A stretch of 64,000 bases of DNA. Source: Spirometra erinaceieuropaei. Taxonomy: Eukaryota > Platyhelminthes > Cestoda > Diphyllobothriidea > Diphyllobothriidae. Shown in pieces: positions 10,301-23,719 of the stretch. The stretch lies in contig CACRXP010000376.1 of the NCBI GenBank assembly GCA_902702965.1, positions 532,054 through 596,053 on the forward strand. Reading direction: 5' to 3'. Position numbers and translations under genes: made by a program. Positions within the stretch are counted from its first letter, which is position 1. The number at the start of each line of letters is the position of its first letter. The notes below the pieces were generated by a model. That model saw only the letters and a program-made list of their open reading frames with translations, did not search any database and was not told the DNA's origin.

Positions 10301-13000
10301 AATGAAAATTTTGTTTAATAAATCTAAAATGATGCCAGTGCGTTGAGTTTACCAGTGCGACGCTTATGATTCCTCCACATGTCAGCAGGGGAAAGGGAAG
10401 GGGTAGAAAGAGAGGAAAAAAGTCGATTAACAAACAGGCAATTGGTTTGAACGCAACCTTCATTTTATGGAAATGTCCTCTTAATATCTGAGAGTCGACG
10501 AGAGACTGTGAGGTATCGAATCCCAGAACAGCTAGGGAGCATTTTTGACTAGTAATCGCCAAGAAGCAGTCCTCACTTTCTGTCTTTTTTCATTGGGCCG
10601 TTCACGTTTCATGAGCTTAAACACTCAAGCTTGCAGTTGATCGACCTAGTCTAAAATGACCTCTGAAATTCTTTAATGTGAGGCAAAAGCATGTCTGTCT
10701 GTTCTATCCTTGTTCAGAAAAACCGAACTTGGTTCGATTTTAAGTCAGTATTACTCGGAGGATCGGCATCGTATTCCAGTTAGCTGCTTCGTGTTCTCAA
10801 AAGGTGACGTACACGAGCTGACTATGAAGTCTGTGCGCAAAATGACACTTTGGTAACTAGAAATCTGCGTAGTATACGGGTGCGCAACAAATTATGTATT
10901 AAATATGAGTGTATAGCGTTTCCGCTCATTTTGAGTTGGTTGGTGTTTTTGATTTTCCGATCTTTCATCTGATCGCAAATTCCAACCTCATCATAGAACA
11001 TGAGCCCTGTGTTATGATCGCAGAAGCGACGTCCAGAGTAAATATGAGAAAACTATTCACTCCCTGCACATGGAATGTGCGCCCGGAAATAACTCATTTA
11101 ACAATTTGATGAGAATGCCCCCAGATCCCGAGTTGGTGAATGAAAAATCAAAACTGACCAACTGTAGTCATCGACCTGGAACTATGTGAAATAACCCAGT
11201 GCGAGTAGCCGTTGAAGTAAACATTCTGCAGTCAAACGGGCTCTGAATTTTGAGAATGAACTGTACGAATACACTAACAAAACCCAGAAGTTTTTAATTT
11301 TAAAGTGAAGGAGATGTCACTTCAGTATGTTTTCCGGAGGCGAATTCTAGTCTTCTCACGGGAGACATCCGAACTGTTCGCCGATGTTTCTTTCACGTTC
11401 ACTCTTCCCTTAAGGAGAATACCGTCAGAGTTTCCGGTACACTCCGGAATGCAGTTTTTTACTGAACATGCTTCAATCTAGGACGTACTTGTTGCAATAT
11501 GAACTCCAACCATAGACCTCCATAATTCTCAACGGGTGCTTTAATTCTAAGCAACCACAGCTACTTTTGACAGCATTACAAAAAAACCCGACAGCCTCTT
11601 CGCAGTAAACGTTTTCCCGTTGGGTACATTTCGCATTTCCCATTGCCTGCCTTAACAGACTTTCTATCTATTACAATCATGAACTGTGTCCGGTGTCCGA
11701 CATCCTATTAGCTGAGAACTTTTATCTATGGTGGACTTCTGAACTTTATGACAGCCTTAACCAAGCGTTCTCCGCACTGAGGTTGGTGCTCATTGGCAAC
11801 TTTCCCGAAAACTCAAGTCTTTACTCCCCGCCCGGTATGTTCGAATGTCTAAACAAACCGGCCAAGCCAATATAATTTTGTAAGCTTCGACTTAACCGCC
11901 TCCCACTTTCCCAGTTTTGGAAAGATCCGGCAAAAAACGACTGCACCATCGACCTACCAGAACCCTAGCCCAGAATAAACCTCAAGATTCGACATTCTTA
12001 AAGTCCCGTCTTTTTTTACCAGATTGTAATAAATGTTTGAGTCTACCCGGTAAACCCCATTTAACACACCTTTCTTCCAGTGGTCCTGATCACCGCTGAG
12101 TTGACCAGTTTCTATTACAGCCCAGGCAAGTTTTAAACACAACTGACGACCACGTAGGGTATTCACATGGACTTCGAACTAATCCCTTTCTTGCGACTGG
12201 CGAATACCATAGACTGACGTTCTCATTTTCCTCTTCAACTATCTGCTCCTTCGGAGCCTCCAACCAGACCGAGAATGGTGATTCAAGGTCACTGAAGTAA
12301 GTTCAACTGAGAGATGACGGACCGCTTACGCAGACTAAGTGGGACACCTTCCCTGAACAAAGCAGTGAAGCGGATGACCGGATTCATATGCAGACCGTAC
12401 AGCGGCCTCAGTTGACGTCTAAAGTCCCCAAGATTCAGTGAAACACTGAGTGGTCAAACTTGGTAAAAACGAAGGTGCGAAACGGTGACTATTGTGGCCT
12501 GCATCCCCAGACTCTAGTATAGTGTTCAGTAAATAACTGCGTCAGACCTCTGACTTATATAATGCAAATCCAGGGTAAACATCTTCACAGTTAAAATGTG
12601 AACATTGTTTTTAAACGCAACACTGCATTAGCGAAACATTACAACACGCTAAGAAGGTTTGCGGGACAGGCAGTGTGAGCACACGGGCCGACTTATCAAA
12701 ATATGCATATGAAGCCTCGGAGCGATAGAGAATTATGTATGTACATCTGGTCACGTCACCCCTCTGAGATCACGAGACTTTGCTATTCGCGAATCTAGAC
12801 TATTTGCAGGGCCATGGAGTCAGCACTGGCAAAGGCCGCTAAGTAGCGAGTTCTGCAGGAGCGACTAGGAAACGGTTTAGAGTCAAGAAGGTATTTGCAA
12901 ATTGTTTACTTATACTTGGTACGCCTATGAGCATGCCTGACCTTGCCGGTCTTAATGATCCCCGTGCCGCGCCTCTTCACGCGATCTGGTGAGCTCAATT
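10301..13000. other. Unannotated intergenic stretch
   Basis: I see no supported gene. Short frames on both strands (for example 10909-11109 and 11917-12099) have no recognisable motif. The part next to 10300 may hold more of the decayed LINE. Confidence 0.45.
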
Positions 13001-13129
13001 CACGATTTTCTTCGGTTGCGAGGGTCCAAAAGCGTGGGTAAAACAACCGCCTCCATGTTATGAGAGACAGTGCCCGATCAGTTCCCAGATGACCCCCTCT
13101 TCACTGTCGCGGGTTGATGACGGCGTCGG

Positions 13130-13990
13130 ATTCAATGCAGAGACACTGAACTCGCCGAGCGGGCGACGAGCTTAGTTTTCTTTATTGAATGTCCTCTGAT
13201 ATTCGCGAAATGAAGTCGCGGCGGGTACGGACTGACTTTACCCAGGCGGAGTCCACGTATTTCGTTCGTGCCTAGGCGACGATGGATGAAACCTCCCCCC
13301 CCCCCAGTTTTCGCTTGCCTCCCACCATGAGCAGTACTATTCCAGGCAGCCATTTCGACCTTGGTCTGTCTACTTAACAATAAATTGCCTCCGAGGCATC
13401 TGAAACTTCCCACTTCTTCGAGCTGACAGTCACCAATCGCGAGGAAAGTTGTTGCCGAGCAGCCGATTGCTCCTCTTGCCGTCATTGGTTTTCGACAAGC
13501 TCAATCAAGGAGAGTAGGTTCCAGGACTGTGTCAGGCAGTGACGGGTAAAACTTTATCGGACGGTGCGCAGTATTTTCCCTGTTGGAATACTGTCATGGC
13601 CTGTGGCGTTTTGCAGATAGTTGATTTTCTGAATCGTTACCTTGCTACGCCTGTAGAGATTGCCCCTGTATAGTACGCGACCGCTTCTCCGTCTGACCGA
13701 GTCTGCTTACTTAAAAACCCACCTCCGCTGAATACCGTTCTACTATCCGCCACCCGTGGATACGCCCGGTAGGCCAACAATCAGGCCCCGTTTTCCAAGG
13801 CTTCCTGCCGTCCGGGACGAGGGGTACCTTCTTGATAGAGGCGTGGCTTAACGATACCCTGCATTTTGCAGCGTTTATAGATAAACCGACTGATCTGAAG
13901 GTCCCCTTCACTCGACGCCCCACATATCGCAGGTCAGTATAAATCCACCCCAGCAGAGCAATATCGTTAGTATAATCGAGTTCTGTCAAC
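13130..13990 (-). pseudogene. Decayed non-LTR reverse transcriptase, palm and thumb remnant
   Basis: A minus-strand frame starting near 13989 reads MTELDYTNDIALLG, a degraded form of the LDYADDIALL catalytic block (YTND in place of YADD), followed by SVGLSINAAKC, the usual downstream helix. A second frame has QLEEVGSFRCLGGNLL, matching the VDSFKYLG motif. Frameshifts separate the two. The C-terminal part around 13130-13300 is hardly recognisable. The family resembles flatworm endonuclease/reverse transcriptase LINEs but differs from the zinc-finger LINE in this window. Confidence 0.6.
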
Positions 13991-13994
13991 TGGC

Positions 13995-16630
13995 GTGCAG
14001 CCTCTCCTCGGTAATCCCGTCATCGGAAATCAGTTCAAATGTCATACAGCTGGGAGGGGTTGCCATGCAAAACAACTCCTGCAACTGTGGAACGATAATG
14101 GCCCCTGAACATAGCAATAGTTGTGCCAGCACAGATATTTATGATTGGTGGAACAGAAAGTTTTGAAAAATGCCAAAAGTACGCGACCATCGGTTGCCGG
14201 AAGATTTTACGGAGTTCGAGGACGTACTGTAGTGTGAATATTTAATCGATGAGTCCGAACCCAGCTCCGAACCCGGTTTGATTGAGTCCCGTCCTTATAT
14301 CACGTAAACTTGGAAACCATTAGTGACGATGGCAGAGACGTATGCAGCAGCGTAGAATAGACTTATGTTGCACTTAGTATTATCTCCCCACTTGAAAACA
14401 GCGGCAGAGACGACCGAGGCCTTGTCATCAGGGCTGACCCCATCTCAAAATGTTTGTTCCCTCAACGTATGAAGTCAGAGTACCGATGTCGGATGCGATC
14501 CTCCCCAGAAGCAGTACTGTTGTGCAAACTTAGCATCGCAGCGCTTATTTCTTCCGGGAGAAGGGGACACATGACTCTGTTAGCGCTGGAGGGACGGGAT
14601 TGGGAGGGCGGTAGTTATTGATTGGCTGCCGAAGTGTAGAGGACATTCAGAGTTCCAGCTTTTTAATTTTCTCAGAAGTTAGCCGCTAACTTGGGTAACT
14701 CAGTCCATTTGAGACTTACAGGCTCCGACCGAAGTCTGATATGAATATATTGGCCGAAGTCCATCAGATACAGCGGAATAACCCCGTAATACTTGTAAAC
14801 TGCTAACAGACAGCCGGCAGTTTATGCATAGGCAGTACAATATACTTCACAGCTTTTAGTTGTGCTGTCAACTAAGGTATATTGTGCTGCCTGTGGACAT
14901 TCAAAGTACCCACTCTGGTGTTCGGTCTTTGTCTAGGTGCCACCAACAAGGCTGCTATCCACACCCAGCATGTGATTAACCAGTGCAGTCCCTACCACTT
15001 TGCTGGCGAAAAAAAGTCTTCAAATATTTCGGCCTGGTCGGTGCTGGAAACCTGATTCGCGGAAGTCGGTGATCCAACAGTTCTTGGCGTTATCGTTTTT
15101 TATGCGGGGAAATAAACACTTCTGAATGTAACTTGGGTTATCTAGACGCCGGAGCGCCACTGGACGACATCGAATATTGCCCCAGCTGCCTCGTGGAATT
15201 TAATCACGACCATTTGTTCTTTCGATTGGAACTGCATAGCGAGACCTGATTTGTACGATGAGAAATTTCGGTTTTCGACTGCCGTAATGCTATGACATCA
15301 TGGCGTCTCATGTAAAACACCTTGTGTGAGGGCAAAAAAATTAAGCTTTCAGGTATGTACAGGTTACAGAGTCAAGTCGAAACCAAGTACCCAAATAAGA
15401 AACGAACCAACTGCGGTGTTTCGAAAAAGGACTAACAACGGTGGAGGTTATAATCATCCGGAGTTTCCTCTAAACTGTCGTGAAGTTCTGAGCAAATTTT
15501 TCTGACCAGCGTACACCATCTGGCCAACCACGAAACCATCATCCAGGACATCAGATAAGCAAATGTTTGCAGTGATGCGTGAACCGTGGAATGGTGATAT
15601 ACAACTGGTCGTGATAAGCGAATTGTAACAGCTCCTCATCGTTGTTGCACTGAGAATCAAGTCCAACACTGGCCAGCGGATGGTTGCTTAAAGGCGACTG
15701 GTCTAGTTTTGGCGCTGCAGGTGCGAGGTGAAGATATCTTTGTGGCGACGATCGGCATCTGGTTTCGGGGTACATACGAACCTGTGGAAAGATTAGTGAA
15801 GTGCTCGTCTTGTCGTACGTGAACTAAACGGCCACTGACTGGTTCTCATACATATACTGTTTGGTCCGCTCATTTCAAGTGAGTGATTGCCATATCATAT
15901 CTACCATAGGAATCGGGAAGTGCCGTAGTAGAGGGATAGTGGATAATAACACAGATCTCGATTTCGTGGGAGCCATAATATGGGACAATGACATAGCAGA
16001 CCTTGGGTAACAAGGTCGACGAATGTCCGCACACTCCAGCATTCAAAAACGAAGCCGTTCCCCTCGAATTGATAAGCTTGTTTCTGGGCACACATGGATG
16101 CACGCTTGCAGACCGGTTGTTACAGCTGAAGCCCCTAACTTTCGCATTACAAATAACGCTAAATTCAGCCAGACACTTCTTACGTCGACTAAAGCCGGCA
16201 AGCTAACGTATTTTGACGTTAGCTGTCAAAATTTTCCAGCCCCGTCTGAATACTCCACCCTCAATGAGGTATCATAGGAGCAAGATTAATACGAGCCGAC
16301 TGGCTCAGTAAATTTGTGTAGCCTAGTGAAGTTATACCCAAGAGCCCGGTAGGCCGAGAAGAAAAATGCAGAATAGCTAAAGGCATAAACTCGGTCATCT
16401 ACATAACTCGTAGTGGGAATACGCGGGAAACAATGTCCAGAAAACCGGCGTACAGCACGGATCCCACACCTACATAACGCAATGCAATTATGCACGAATA
16501 CTGGTGAGCGGGAACTCGACATGCTAGTTGCTACATGCGCCGAGCCCAACTGCCAGGGGACTGTCAAAAACCAACAGGTATGCGCAGATATGTGTTAAGG
16601 TCAGAGACGGAATTACGAAGCCAGCTATCG
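13995..16630. other. Unannotated intergenic stretch with one hairpin
   Basis: No gene is recognised. The only structure noticed is an inverted repeat at 14830-14892, with arms of about 18 bp carrying two mismatches. Confidence 0.45.
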
Positions 16631-16634
16631 AGTC

Positions 16635-17132
16635 TTTAGCGGCTAAGCGGTGATGGTGTACGCTCAGTACGCCACAACTTCAGGCCATATCCCAAGTTTT
16701 TAGAGGCAGGACGCCATTTGGTTAGCACACTTTATTCTGTACGGAATAGTGAAGGGTAAAGTTGGCAACCGGACGAGGATGCGCCCGGCGCCGCGGAGGC
16801 GGCGTCCGCGAGAGCGACGAGCCCTGTGTCGCCGAAGGTCGCCGCTGCAAAAGTGTCGTTGCAGATTGTTTACTCTATTGTTCTGGACTGTTCCCGCCTG
16901 TCTTACCAATCAGCGATAGGAGTAGCGTTGACTGGCTACGAGCCCACGCGAAGGTAGTGACAAGCCTCGCGTGGTGCAGTCAGAGAATCGACCGAATGCG
17001 TGGTGCAGACAGTGAATTGCAACGAGACAAATCGAAACCGGGCAGACGTGCGTGCCATAGCAGGCTGTCGCTAGAACGTAGGTGCAGGCGCTAGCGAGAG
17101 GCGCGACGTAGCCATTATGGCTGTCCACTACA
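16635..17132 (+). mobile_element. Solo LTR (about 498 bp) with 4-bp target duplication
   Basis: This copy matches the repeat at 49128-49622 along its length, with a shared GC-rich centre (GCCGCGGAGGCGGCGTCCGC) and shared ends. It is flanked on both sides by AGTC (16631-16634 and 17133-17136), a perfect 4-bp target-site duplication. The 5' end has decayed from TGTA to TTTA and the 3' end is ...CACTACA. Length, TG/CA-type ends and the duplication identify a solo LTR of a Ty3/gypsy-class element left by LTR-LTR recombination. The internal part of the parent element is not certain. Confidence 0.75.
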
Positions 17133-17221
17133 AGTCTTCCATTATAACCAGACCAATCACGCCGCTCTGAGTGGCTGTCGTCATAAGTCGACTCAACAGT
17201 GACATTGATGACTTTAACGCC

Positions 17222-20200
17222 CGCTATAGGACAGACTGTGCAACCTGAAGAGGAGTGCTGGGTCCTCACGGAATCGGCTACTGCTACTACAACAGCCTCC
17301 TTCTCCGGCAAACCTGTGCAGAACACCGTCTCCGCCTGACTAACACTTTCTTCCCACTTCCGATGCGGAAAGAGGTGATCTGGATACACCCCCGATCACG
17401 GCGTGGCAGCTGTTGGACTACGTTCTCGTCCAAAGGCGAGACCGACAGGACGTGCTGGTGAGTCATGCCATCCGCGACCCCAAGATGAGGCTCCTACTGC
17501 AACCCCGCTGGAGACCACAGGGTAAGTGAACGCCAGGCAGGTTAAATGTAGTTCTGGTGGACTTGCCTGCTCACTACTTAGATTTCAGCAACCATTTGAC
17601 CCAGCAACTGGAGAAACTGTCGGTCCCCGACGACACCGCCACCATGGAGACTGTGGTGCCAACTGCGGACTGTTGCCCGCACGACTGCTCTGGGCGTCCT
17701 TGGTAGCGCACGCCATCAAAATCAGGACCGGTTCGACGACAAAGACGCCGACATCAGTCAACTGCTCGCCCAAAACCCCCGGCTCCACAAAGCCTACATG
17801 AACTACCGGACTGCAGCAAACAAGGCGGCCTTCTCTCGCTAGTCTCATCATGCAGCACCGACTGAGGAGACGCAGGACCCGCAAAGCCGAGGAAGTCCAG
17901 GTGTGTGCCGACCGCAATGAACTCAAAAACTTCTTCGTATCACGCAAGACGATCTACAGTCCCCCAACCAAAGGAACCGCGCCACGTCTCAGCTCCGAAG
18001 GAACAACGCCTCTGATGGGGAAAATCACGGGTTTTGAAGTGTTGGGCCGGGCATTTCAGAAGCTTTCTCAACCGCCCCTCTACAATCTCCGACGTTGTCA
18101 TCGACCGACTACTCCAAGTGTAAACAACTGACGACCTGGATATGCTCCCTTCTCTGCCAGAAACAATCCGCGGCAAGCACCAACTGTCCGGTGGGTAAGC
18201 ACCGAGATCTAACGCGATTCCGGCCGAAATCTACAGGTACTTTGGCTCCCAGCTCATATATCAACTCGCAATGCCCTTCCAAGATATGTGGCGCCAGGGA
18301 CGGTTCTCTGGATTTGAAGAAGACGACAATCATTCATCTCTGCAAACAGAATGGGAACCGGTAACTCTGTGACAACTACTGAGGAATCTCGCTCCTCAAC
18401 ATCGTCAGAAAGATCTTCGTATTCTTCTCAACCGTCTCAATGGCCACCTCGAACAAGGACTTATCCTGGAAAGCCAGTGTGGGTTTCGCAGTTACCGCGT
18501 ATCAACCGACATAATCTTCGACGCTCGCCAGCTGTGAGAAAAGTGCCAGAAAATTCATGCTTCCCTCTAAACTATCTTCGTGATCTTGGCGAAAGCCTTT
18601 GACACGAAGAGTCGCCAAGGACTGTGGAAAATCATGCAGAAAATCGGCTGTCCTGAATAATTTACGCGCACATACAGCTCTACAAGGGGATGGCGCGTGT
18701 CACGTAAAATGGGACTGTCTTTCAAGCATTTACAGTGACCAACGGAGCGAAGCAGGGCTGCTTACTCGTCCCTACCCTCTTCAGCTTCGTGTTTTCTGCC
18801 ATGATGATGACGCCCACCGTAATGAGCACCTCGGGATCCGCATCGCCTACAGGACGGACGGGCATTTTGTCAACGACCGGCGTATGTAGGCCTCAACGCG
18901 TCTCCCCATAACTACAGTCCATGGCCTGCTTCTAGCGGATGACTGCGCACTCAACGCCACGACCGAAGGCGACATGCAACGGAGCATGGACCTCTTCGTC
19001 GCTGGCTGTGCCAACTTCGGGCTGAGCATCAACAAGGACAAAACGGTGGCCGTGCACCAACCGCCAACCAATGCTGCATAGATTCCTCGCATTAACGTCA
19101 ATGGCACCAAACTAAAGATCCTGGACAGCTTCGCCTACTTGGACATTACACTCTCAGGCTGCATCAAAATCGACGACAAAGTAACTCACCGGATCTCCAA
19201 AGCCATTTAGGCCTTCGACCAGCTGTAGAAGTCCTTATGTAACCGCCACGACCTCCACCTGAACCCCAAGCTGGATATGTCCAACGCTGTCATTCTGACG
19301 ACACTTCTGTACATAGCGGAGACCTGGACCGTCAACACTAGAAATGCCGGGAAGCTCAACCACCTCCATCTCAGCTGTCTCTGCAGAATGCTGCGGATGA
19401 GATGGCAGGAGGGGATCGCGGTCTGAAGAAATGCAAAGGAGACTGTCGCAGCAAACTACGAGACAAACCGGATCGCCAGTGTCAAATCCAAAAGAGAGGC
19501 TCGTAAGTCTCAGGCGCCCTGACACGCAACATCATCGCTCAACCCCACCCAATATGCTCGCGCTCTCAACGAACACTCCACGCGCGGATCCGCCTCGTCG
19601 ATCATCTTCGGACCCAATGCACTAACAGCGTCTGCTGCTTCTATGGCCGCCCCTGCTTCAACCCCCGAAGCAACCAAGACGGTGCCCACCCTCCACCGCT
19701 GCTCGGAATCCCCGTGCCCCACTGCCGCCGATCACCGCCACCTCCTTCATCTCTCCCACAATCACCGCGGTGAAGACAAATACAACAACTACCACCCTTG
19801 CCGCCGACCGAAACGCTCTTAACGTCCCGTCAGCCACAAATACCTTCACCACCACAACCCTCAACGTGTCCTCATTGCGATCCCACATTCGTCCCACGCA
19901 TCGGCCTGGTCAGTTACTTACGAATTCATCGCAGTGTGACCGGTACATCAGTGTCCAAAGCCCCGGCGTACGCCCAACGCACCCGCCGGCCACTGTACAC
20001 ACACATTCACTCACCACATGGGCCTATTCAGTCACATGCGCACCCGAGAAACCGGAGCTCCCCGCATTAGCGACACCCTGCATAACCGACAACGCTCCCC
20101 TATCCGACATTAACAACTCTCCATCCACCGGCACGACCACGATTAACAGCCTTACCATCTCAAACGATTTTACAGGCCCAAACTGATCGTGCCCTCACCG

Positions 20201-21150
20201 CCACCGTACATGCGCACAACTCACCAGCCTGGTTGATCACTCGTGAATCCATCGCACAGACCAGCGGACCCGTGCCAGAAGCACCAACACACAGCCGCCC
20301 CAAATGCCCATACTGTCCATGCGCATTCACTCACCGCATGGGCCTTTAGATCATAAATACCTTCATGAAAACCTGCGGTAAATCACCGCAAACACAACAG
20401 CATCACCGAACTCCTCCCCCCCCCCCCACCAACACACATCCTCCAAAATCCAACACCACTGACACCCCTCAGGGAAGCGGAGGGTGCTTTTCGGCTCCTC
20501 CCTCCATGGAGTTCCTCTGCTGCATGTAAGATCCGAGCCCTCTATCCCCTTGCGTGCGAAATCCTGGTGTGCGTTTGGAGGGCCAGGCCGTGCATGTGGC
20601 GCACGCAGATGAGCTCTCCATCTCTGCAAGCCACCGCGCCCATCCCTCAAACCAGACATCTGATAGCTCGAACAGTGGCTGGGGCTTGGGAATGGGAATA
20701 GAGGTTGACGACTCCGAGCACTTCCCTCACCATAAAAAAATCTAACGCGCTTGAAGGTATCACGGTGTGCTAGTCCTTGGCTAGGGTGGTTGCCAACTGA
20801 CGGGATAACTCGGAACTCGCAGTCAGCCCAGTGTTTGTGCGGAGTGGCGGACTGAGAGTAAGGCTGCGATGGCTTCTTCTTGATGTAGCCTCTACGGCAC
20901 TCCCACGCCGTGCGAGCCGGGTGCGGCTGCAGGCCTATGGGCGGCTCCGACCGCGCAGTCACCCCTGCTCTCCCTGACTACGTCTAGACACCGGGCCCAG
21001 GTTGGTAAGGAGAGTACGGTAGGTCCAGCAAGTGTCTACTATCACTATAAACTAGTTTACGCGTGAGCCACCGTCCTTGCTCTCACGCTGCTGTGGGGCA
21101 TACGGTTGATATTGCCGAAATCGGAGACCAAACTGTAATGCAGTCCGGAA
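17222..21150 (+). mobile_element. Old 5'-truncated copy (b) of the zinc-finger LINE
   Basis: This is a decayed relative of the element at 35010-40910, in plus orientation. It starts inside the C-terminal half of the endonuclease (about 17222-17520). It continues through a reverse transcriptase broken into many frames, including FRSYRV-like finger motifs near 18490 and an LADDCALNAT-like catalytic block near 18935. A low-complexity Thr/Pro region with finger remnants (CPHCDPTF at about 19870) follows to about 20350. From about 20400 to 21150 it shares the 3' untranslated region of the larger copy in the same relative orientation. In-frame TGA at 17527-17529 coincides with the TGA at the same codon in copy a. 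Confidence 0.8.
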
Positions 21151-22500
21151 GACGGCTATTTTAGAAAGTTTTCGGTCATCTGTTAGACGCAAGGACCAGA
21201 TTGCTTTGGAATAACCCGTCGTAGATTGTAGACCGAATGAACGTGCACTAAGAAGCGGTGTCGCGAGCTGTAACCAATACCACTCGAATGAGGCACCTCG
21301 TAGATCGATGTTACGAGTACACGGCAAGACAGCTGCAGGATGTAGTCGTGGAACGCCAGCCCAGGCAGTTGTCGCAAAGTCGCCCACGGGCTAAGCGGCT
21401 TTGATCACCATCGCACAAGAGGAATGACAACGATGGAATGAAACATAAGTGGTAATTGTCGCCGTCGAGGGGTGCGCAAAGCCAGTACTTGTAGACCGGC
21501 GGGTGGAACTCTGTCAACAATAACTCTCGAGTTGACGAAAATAATCACGGGCAGGATGATACTTACAACCTGTAGACCTTATATCCTCAACTGTGCGTAA
21601 AACACGCCAGTTCCTGATGATGTGCATCCCAACTCACCGCGAAGTCGGGGGTCGGATAAATCCGCCCAGTCAATGCTTCCTCCCTCTAACACGCAAGTCG
21701 ACCGCTAACAGCATACACGGCGACAACATTCCACTGGAGCTCGCGTCTAGACAGAAGTAGCTCGAGTTATGTGATACCTACGACGAAATCGACACAACAA
21801 CAGTCACTGGGCACGGAACGATAGTTAAGGATCGAGGGAGAGGATCGGTGAAAATAAACAAGCCCTAAGTACGTACGGAAAACCACGCTGCTGCACAGTT
21901 CTGCAGCTTGGTTCACAACGAATCAACTAAATAAGCTAGTGTCGAGGGCCCCAGTTCTCAGCTTCGCATGAATGTCTCACTCCATGCTTCTATAAGTGAA
22001 TAACAAAAGTTGGCGAACTAGGCAAATGAAAGTCGCATACAACTGAAAGACTGGGGCGAAGACAGGACTGCTACTATACGCAACTTAAGATAACAAGACA
22101 ACCAGGCCGCAGTCCGAACCCAAATCCCTGACTAGAACACAAACGAGACCTGACAGGTTATCTCCTGCAGAAAAAGCAGAACGGTAAGGACTGGAAAGCA
22201 ATGAGGGCGCCCACTGGACAGCACCTAAGAGCTGGAATACGAGTGGCGCTGCTGACGTTCCTGCCATCAAAATCCGGAAACAGTCGTCTGCAAAGAATGC
22301 CCACGACACGACAGAGGCAAAGGGATGCATGAAATAAGATTCGAGACTCGCATGTCAGTACAGGGCCTTAAGCCGTATCCGATAAATCCTTAAAACTGTA
22401 CTAGCTCATACCCCCTCCCCCCAATTAAAACACTGTCGAGGTGGTGGAAAGGGCGAGAGAAGGTCAATGACAAAAACGAAATCGCCAGTAAATATCAAAC
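21151..22500. other. Unannotated intergenic stretch downstream of RPL6
   Basis: No gene or element recognised; open frames here have no family resemblance. Confidence 0.45.
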
Positions 22501-22506
22501 TTTATT
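22501..22506 (-). promoter_or_regulatory. Poly(A) signal of RPL6
   Basis: On the minus strand AATAAA begins three bases after the RPL6 stop codon, implying a very short 3' UTR. A signal this close to the stop is unusual, but no other AATAAA was noticed in the next 60 bases. Confidence 0.5.
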
Positions 22507-22509
22507 CCC

Positions 22510-23716
22510 TTAGAACACCATTTTGTGGGGATAGTCCTTTCTGCTCAGTGAAAACATAGACTTGAGGTAAGCCGCCAATATCTTTGAGGACTTGTGCTTT
22601 CTGATTGCTTTAAGCAGTGAAAGGTCCACCTCCTTTTGGAGTTTCTTCCTCTCGTCCGAAACTGAATATTTCTGAAATGAACGACAGGAAGCCAGTTTGA
22701 AACAAGCTCTTACAGGCACCACATGGGAAAATTTGGCTACTAAAGTATATTTAATTGCAACAAAGTCTCTGCTTGCCCTATTTCGACCACAGGGTCCAAC
22801 GTATGAACAACCCTGGACGATCCAACGGGCTCTCACAGGAACGATTACGAACCATTACTACCTTGGTGATAATTAGAATACTTAATCCAGTACCGGCTCA
22901 GAGGCAACAACATGCCGGCTGGCCTGTAACCAGTCCTTTTTAAATGGGAAGGAGCCTCGGGCTATGATAAAGTTTAGTACCCAGTATTGCGATGGCTCAA
23001 AAACAAAACCAGATGAGATGAGTAAGTACAGTGATAACGGTGAAGCTGGGTATGCTGAGACAACTACCTTGGGCTCTTCAGCAAAAAGCTTGTCCACGTT
23101 CTTGCTTTTCGGCTTGAGGTCTACACGACGGAAAAACTTGTCCGTTAGGGCCTTCGGCACGGCGACACCGCGGATGTTAATCCTCGTCTTGGTGGCAATG
23201 ACATACCTCTGATTCACACGACGAAGGGGAACGCCATTAAATTTGAAAGGACCTTAAGGAGGTAAAAGAATGCGCCTAAGTACCAGTTACGAGTAGTAAT
23301 CCGCTGTCAAGGGCTCTGAGAAAGACTACACGTTTGCCCTTGTGCTTGCCGGCCAGAAGGATAAGAACAGTGCCCGGCTTCAGTGATGAGCGAATGTGAC
23401 GCTTATGATCTTTGAAGCATTGGACCTTGCGTAGACTAAGTTTCTTCTTTTCTTGTTGGATAGCATATGCACGCGGCTAAAGCAAATCCTCAAAAAAGAG
23501 TTATCATACGAATCGGGGGTTCTTGGGTTTTTCAACCTTGCGCAGGGCAGCGCGCTTTTTAATGGCCAACCTCTGTTTCTTGGTGAGGCTGCTGAGGGAC
23601 CTTTTATGACTAATTATTCTTTTCCCAGAAGTGATTTTCCGTTCATTCTGCTTCCTGACGAGGAATTTCTTTGAGAGCTTTGGCGTCGCCGGTTTCTTCA
23701 CCTCTGTGGATGCCAT
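22510..23716 (-). CDS. RPL6: 60S ribosomal protein L6 (eL6), four exons
   Basis: Structural protein of the large ribosomal subunit (family knowledge). Minus-strand exons are 23716-23510, 23476-23284, 23252-23068 and 22671-22510. All introns start GT and end AG; they are 33, 31 and 396 nt. Joined, they give exactly 249 codons including TAA. Exon 1 has the basic N-terminal tail starting [18 protein letters not shown]. Exon 2 holds the KOW-like core [20 protein letters not shown] and [10 protein letters not shown]. Exon 3 continues [20 protein letters not shown] and [10 protein letters not shown]. Exon 4 ends [13 protein letters not shown], matching the conserved C-terminus of L6. Length is near the usual for invertebrate L6. 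The frame upstream of the ATG at 23716 stays open but has no L6 similarity, so this ATG is the likely start. No defect is seen; this is probably a functional gene. Confidence 0.95.
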
Positions 23717-23719
23717 CGC

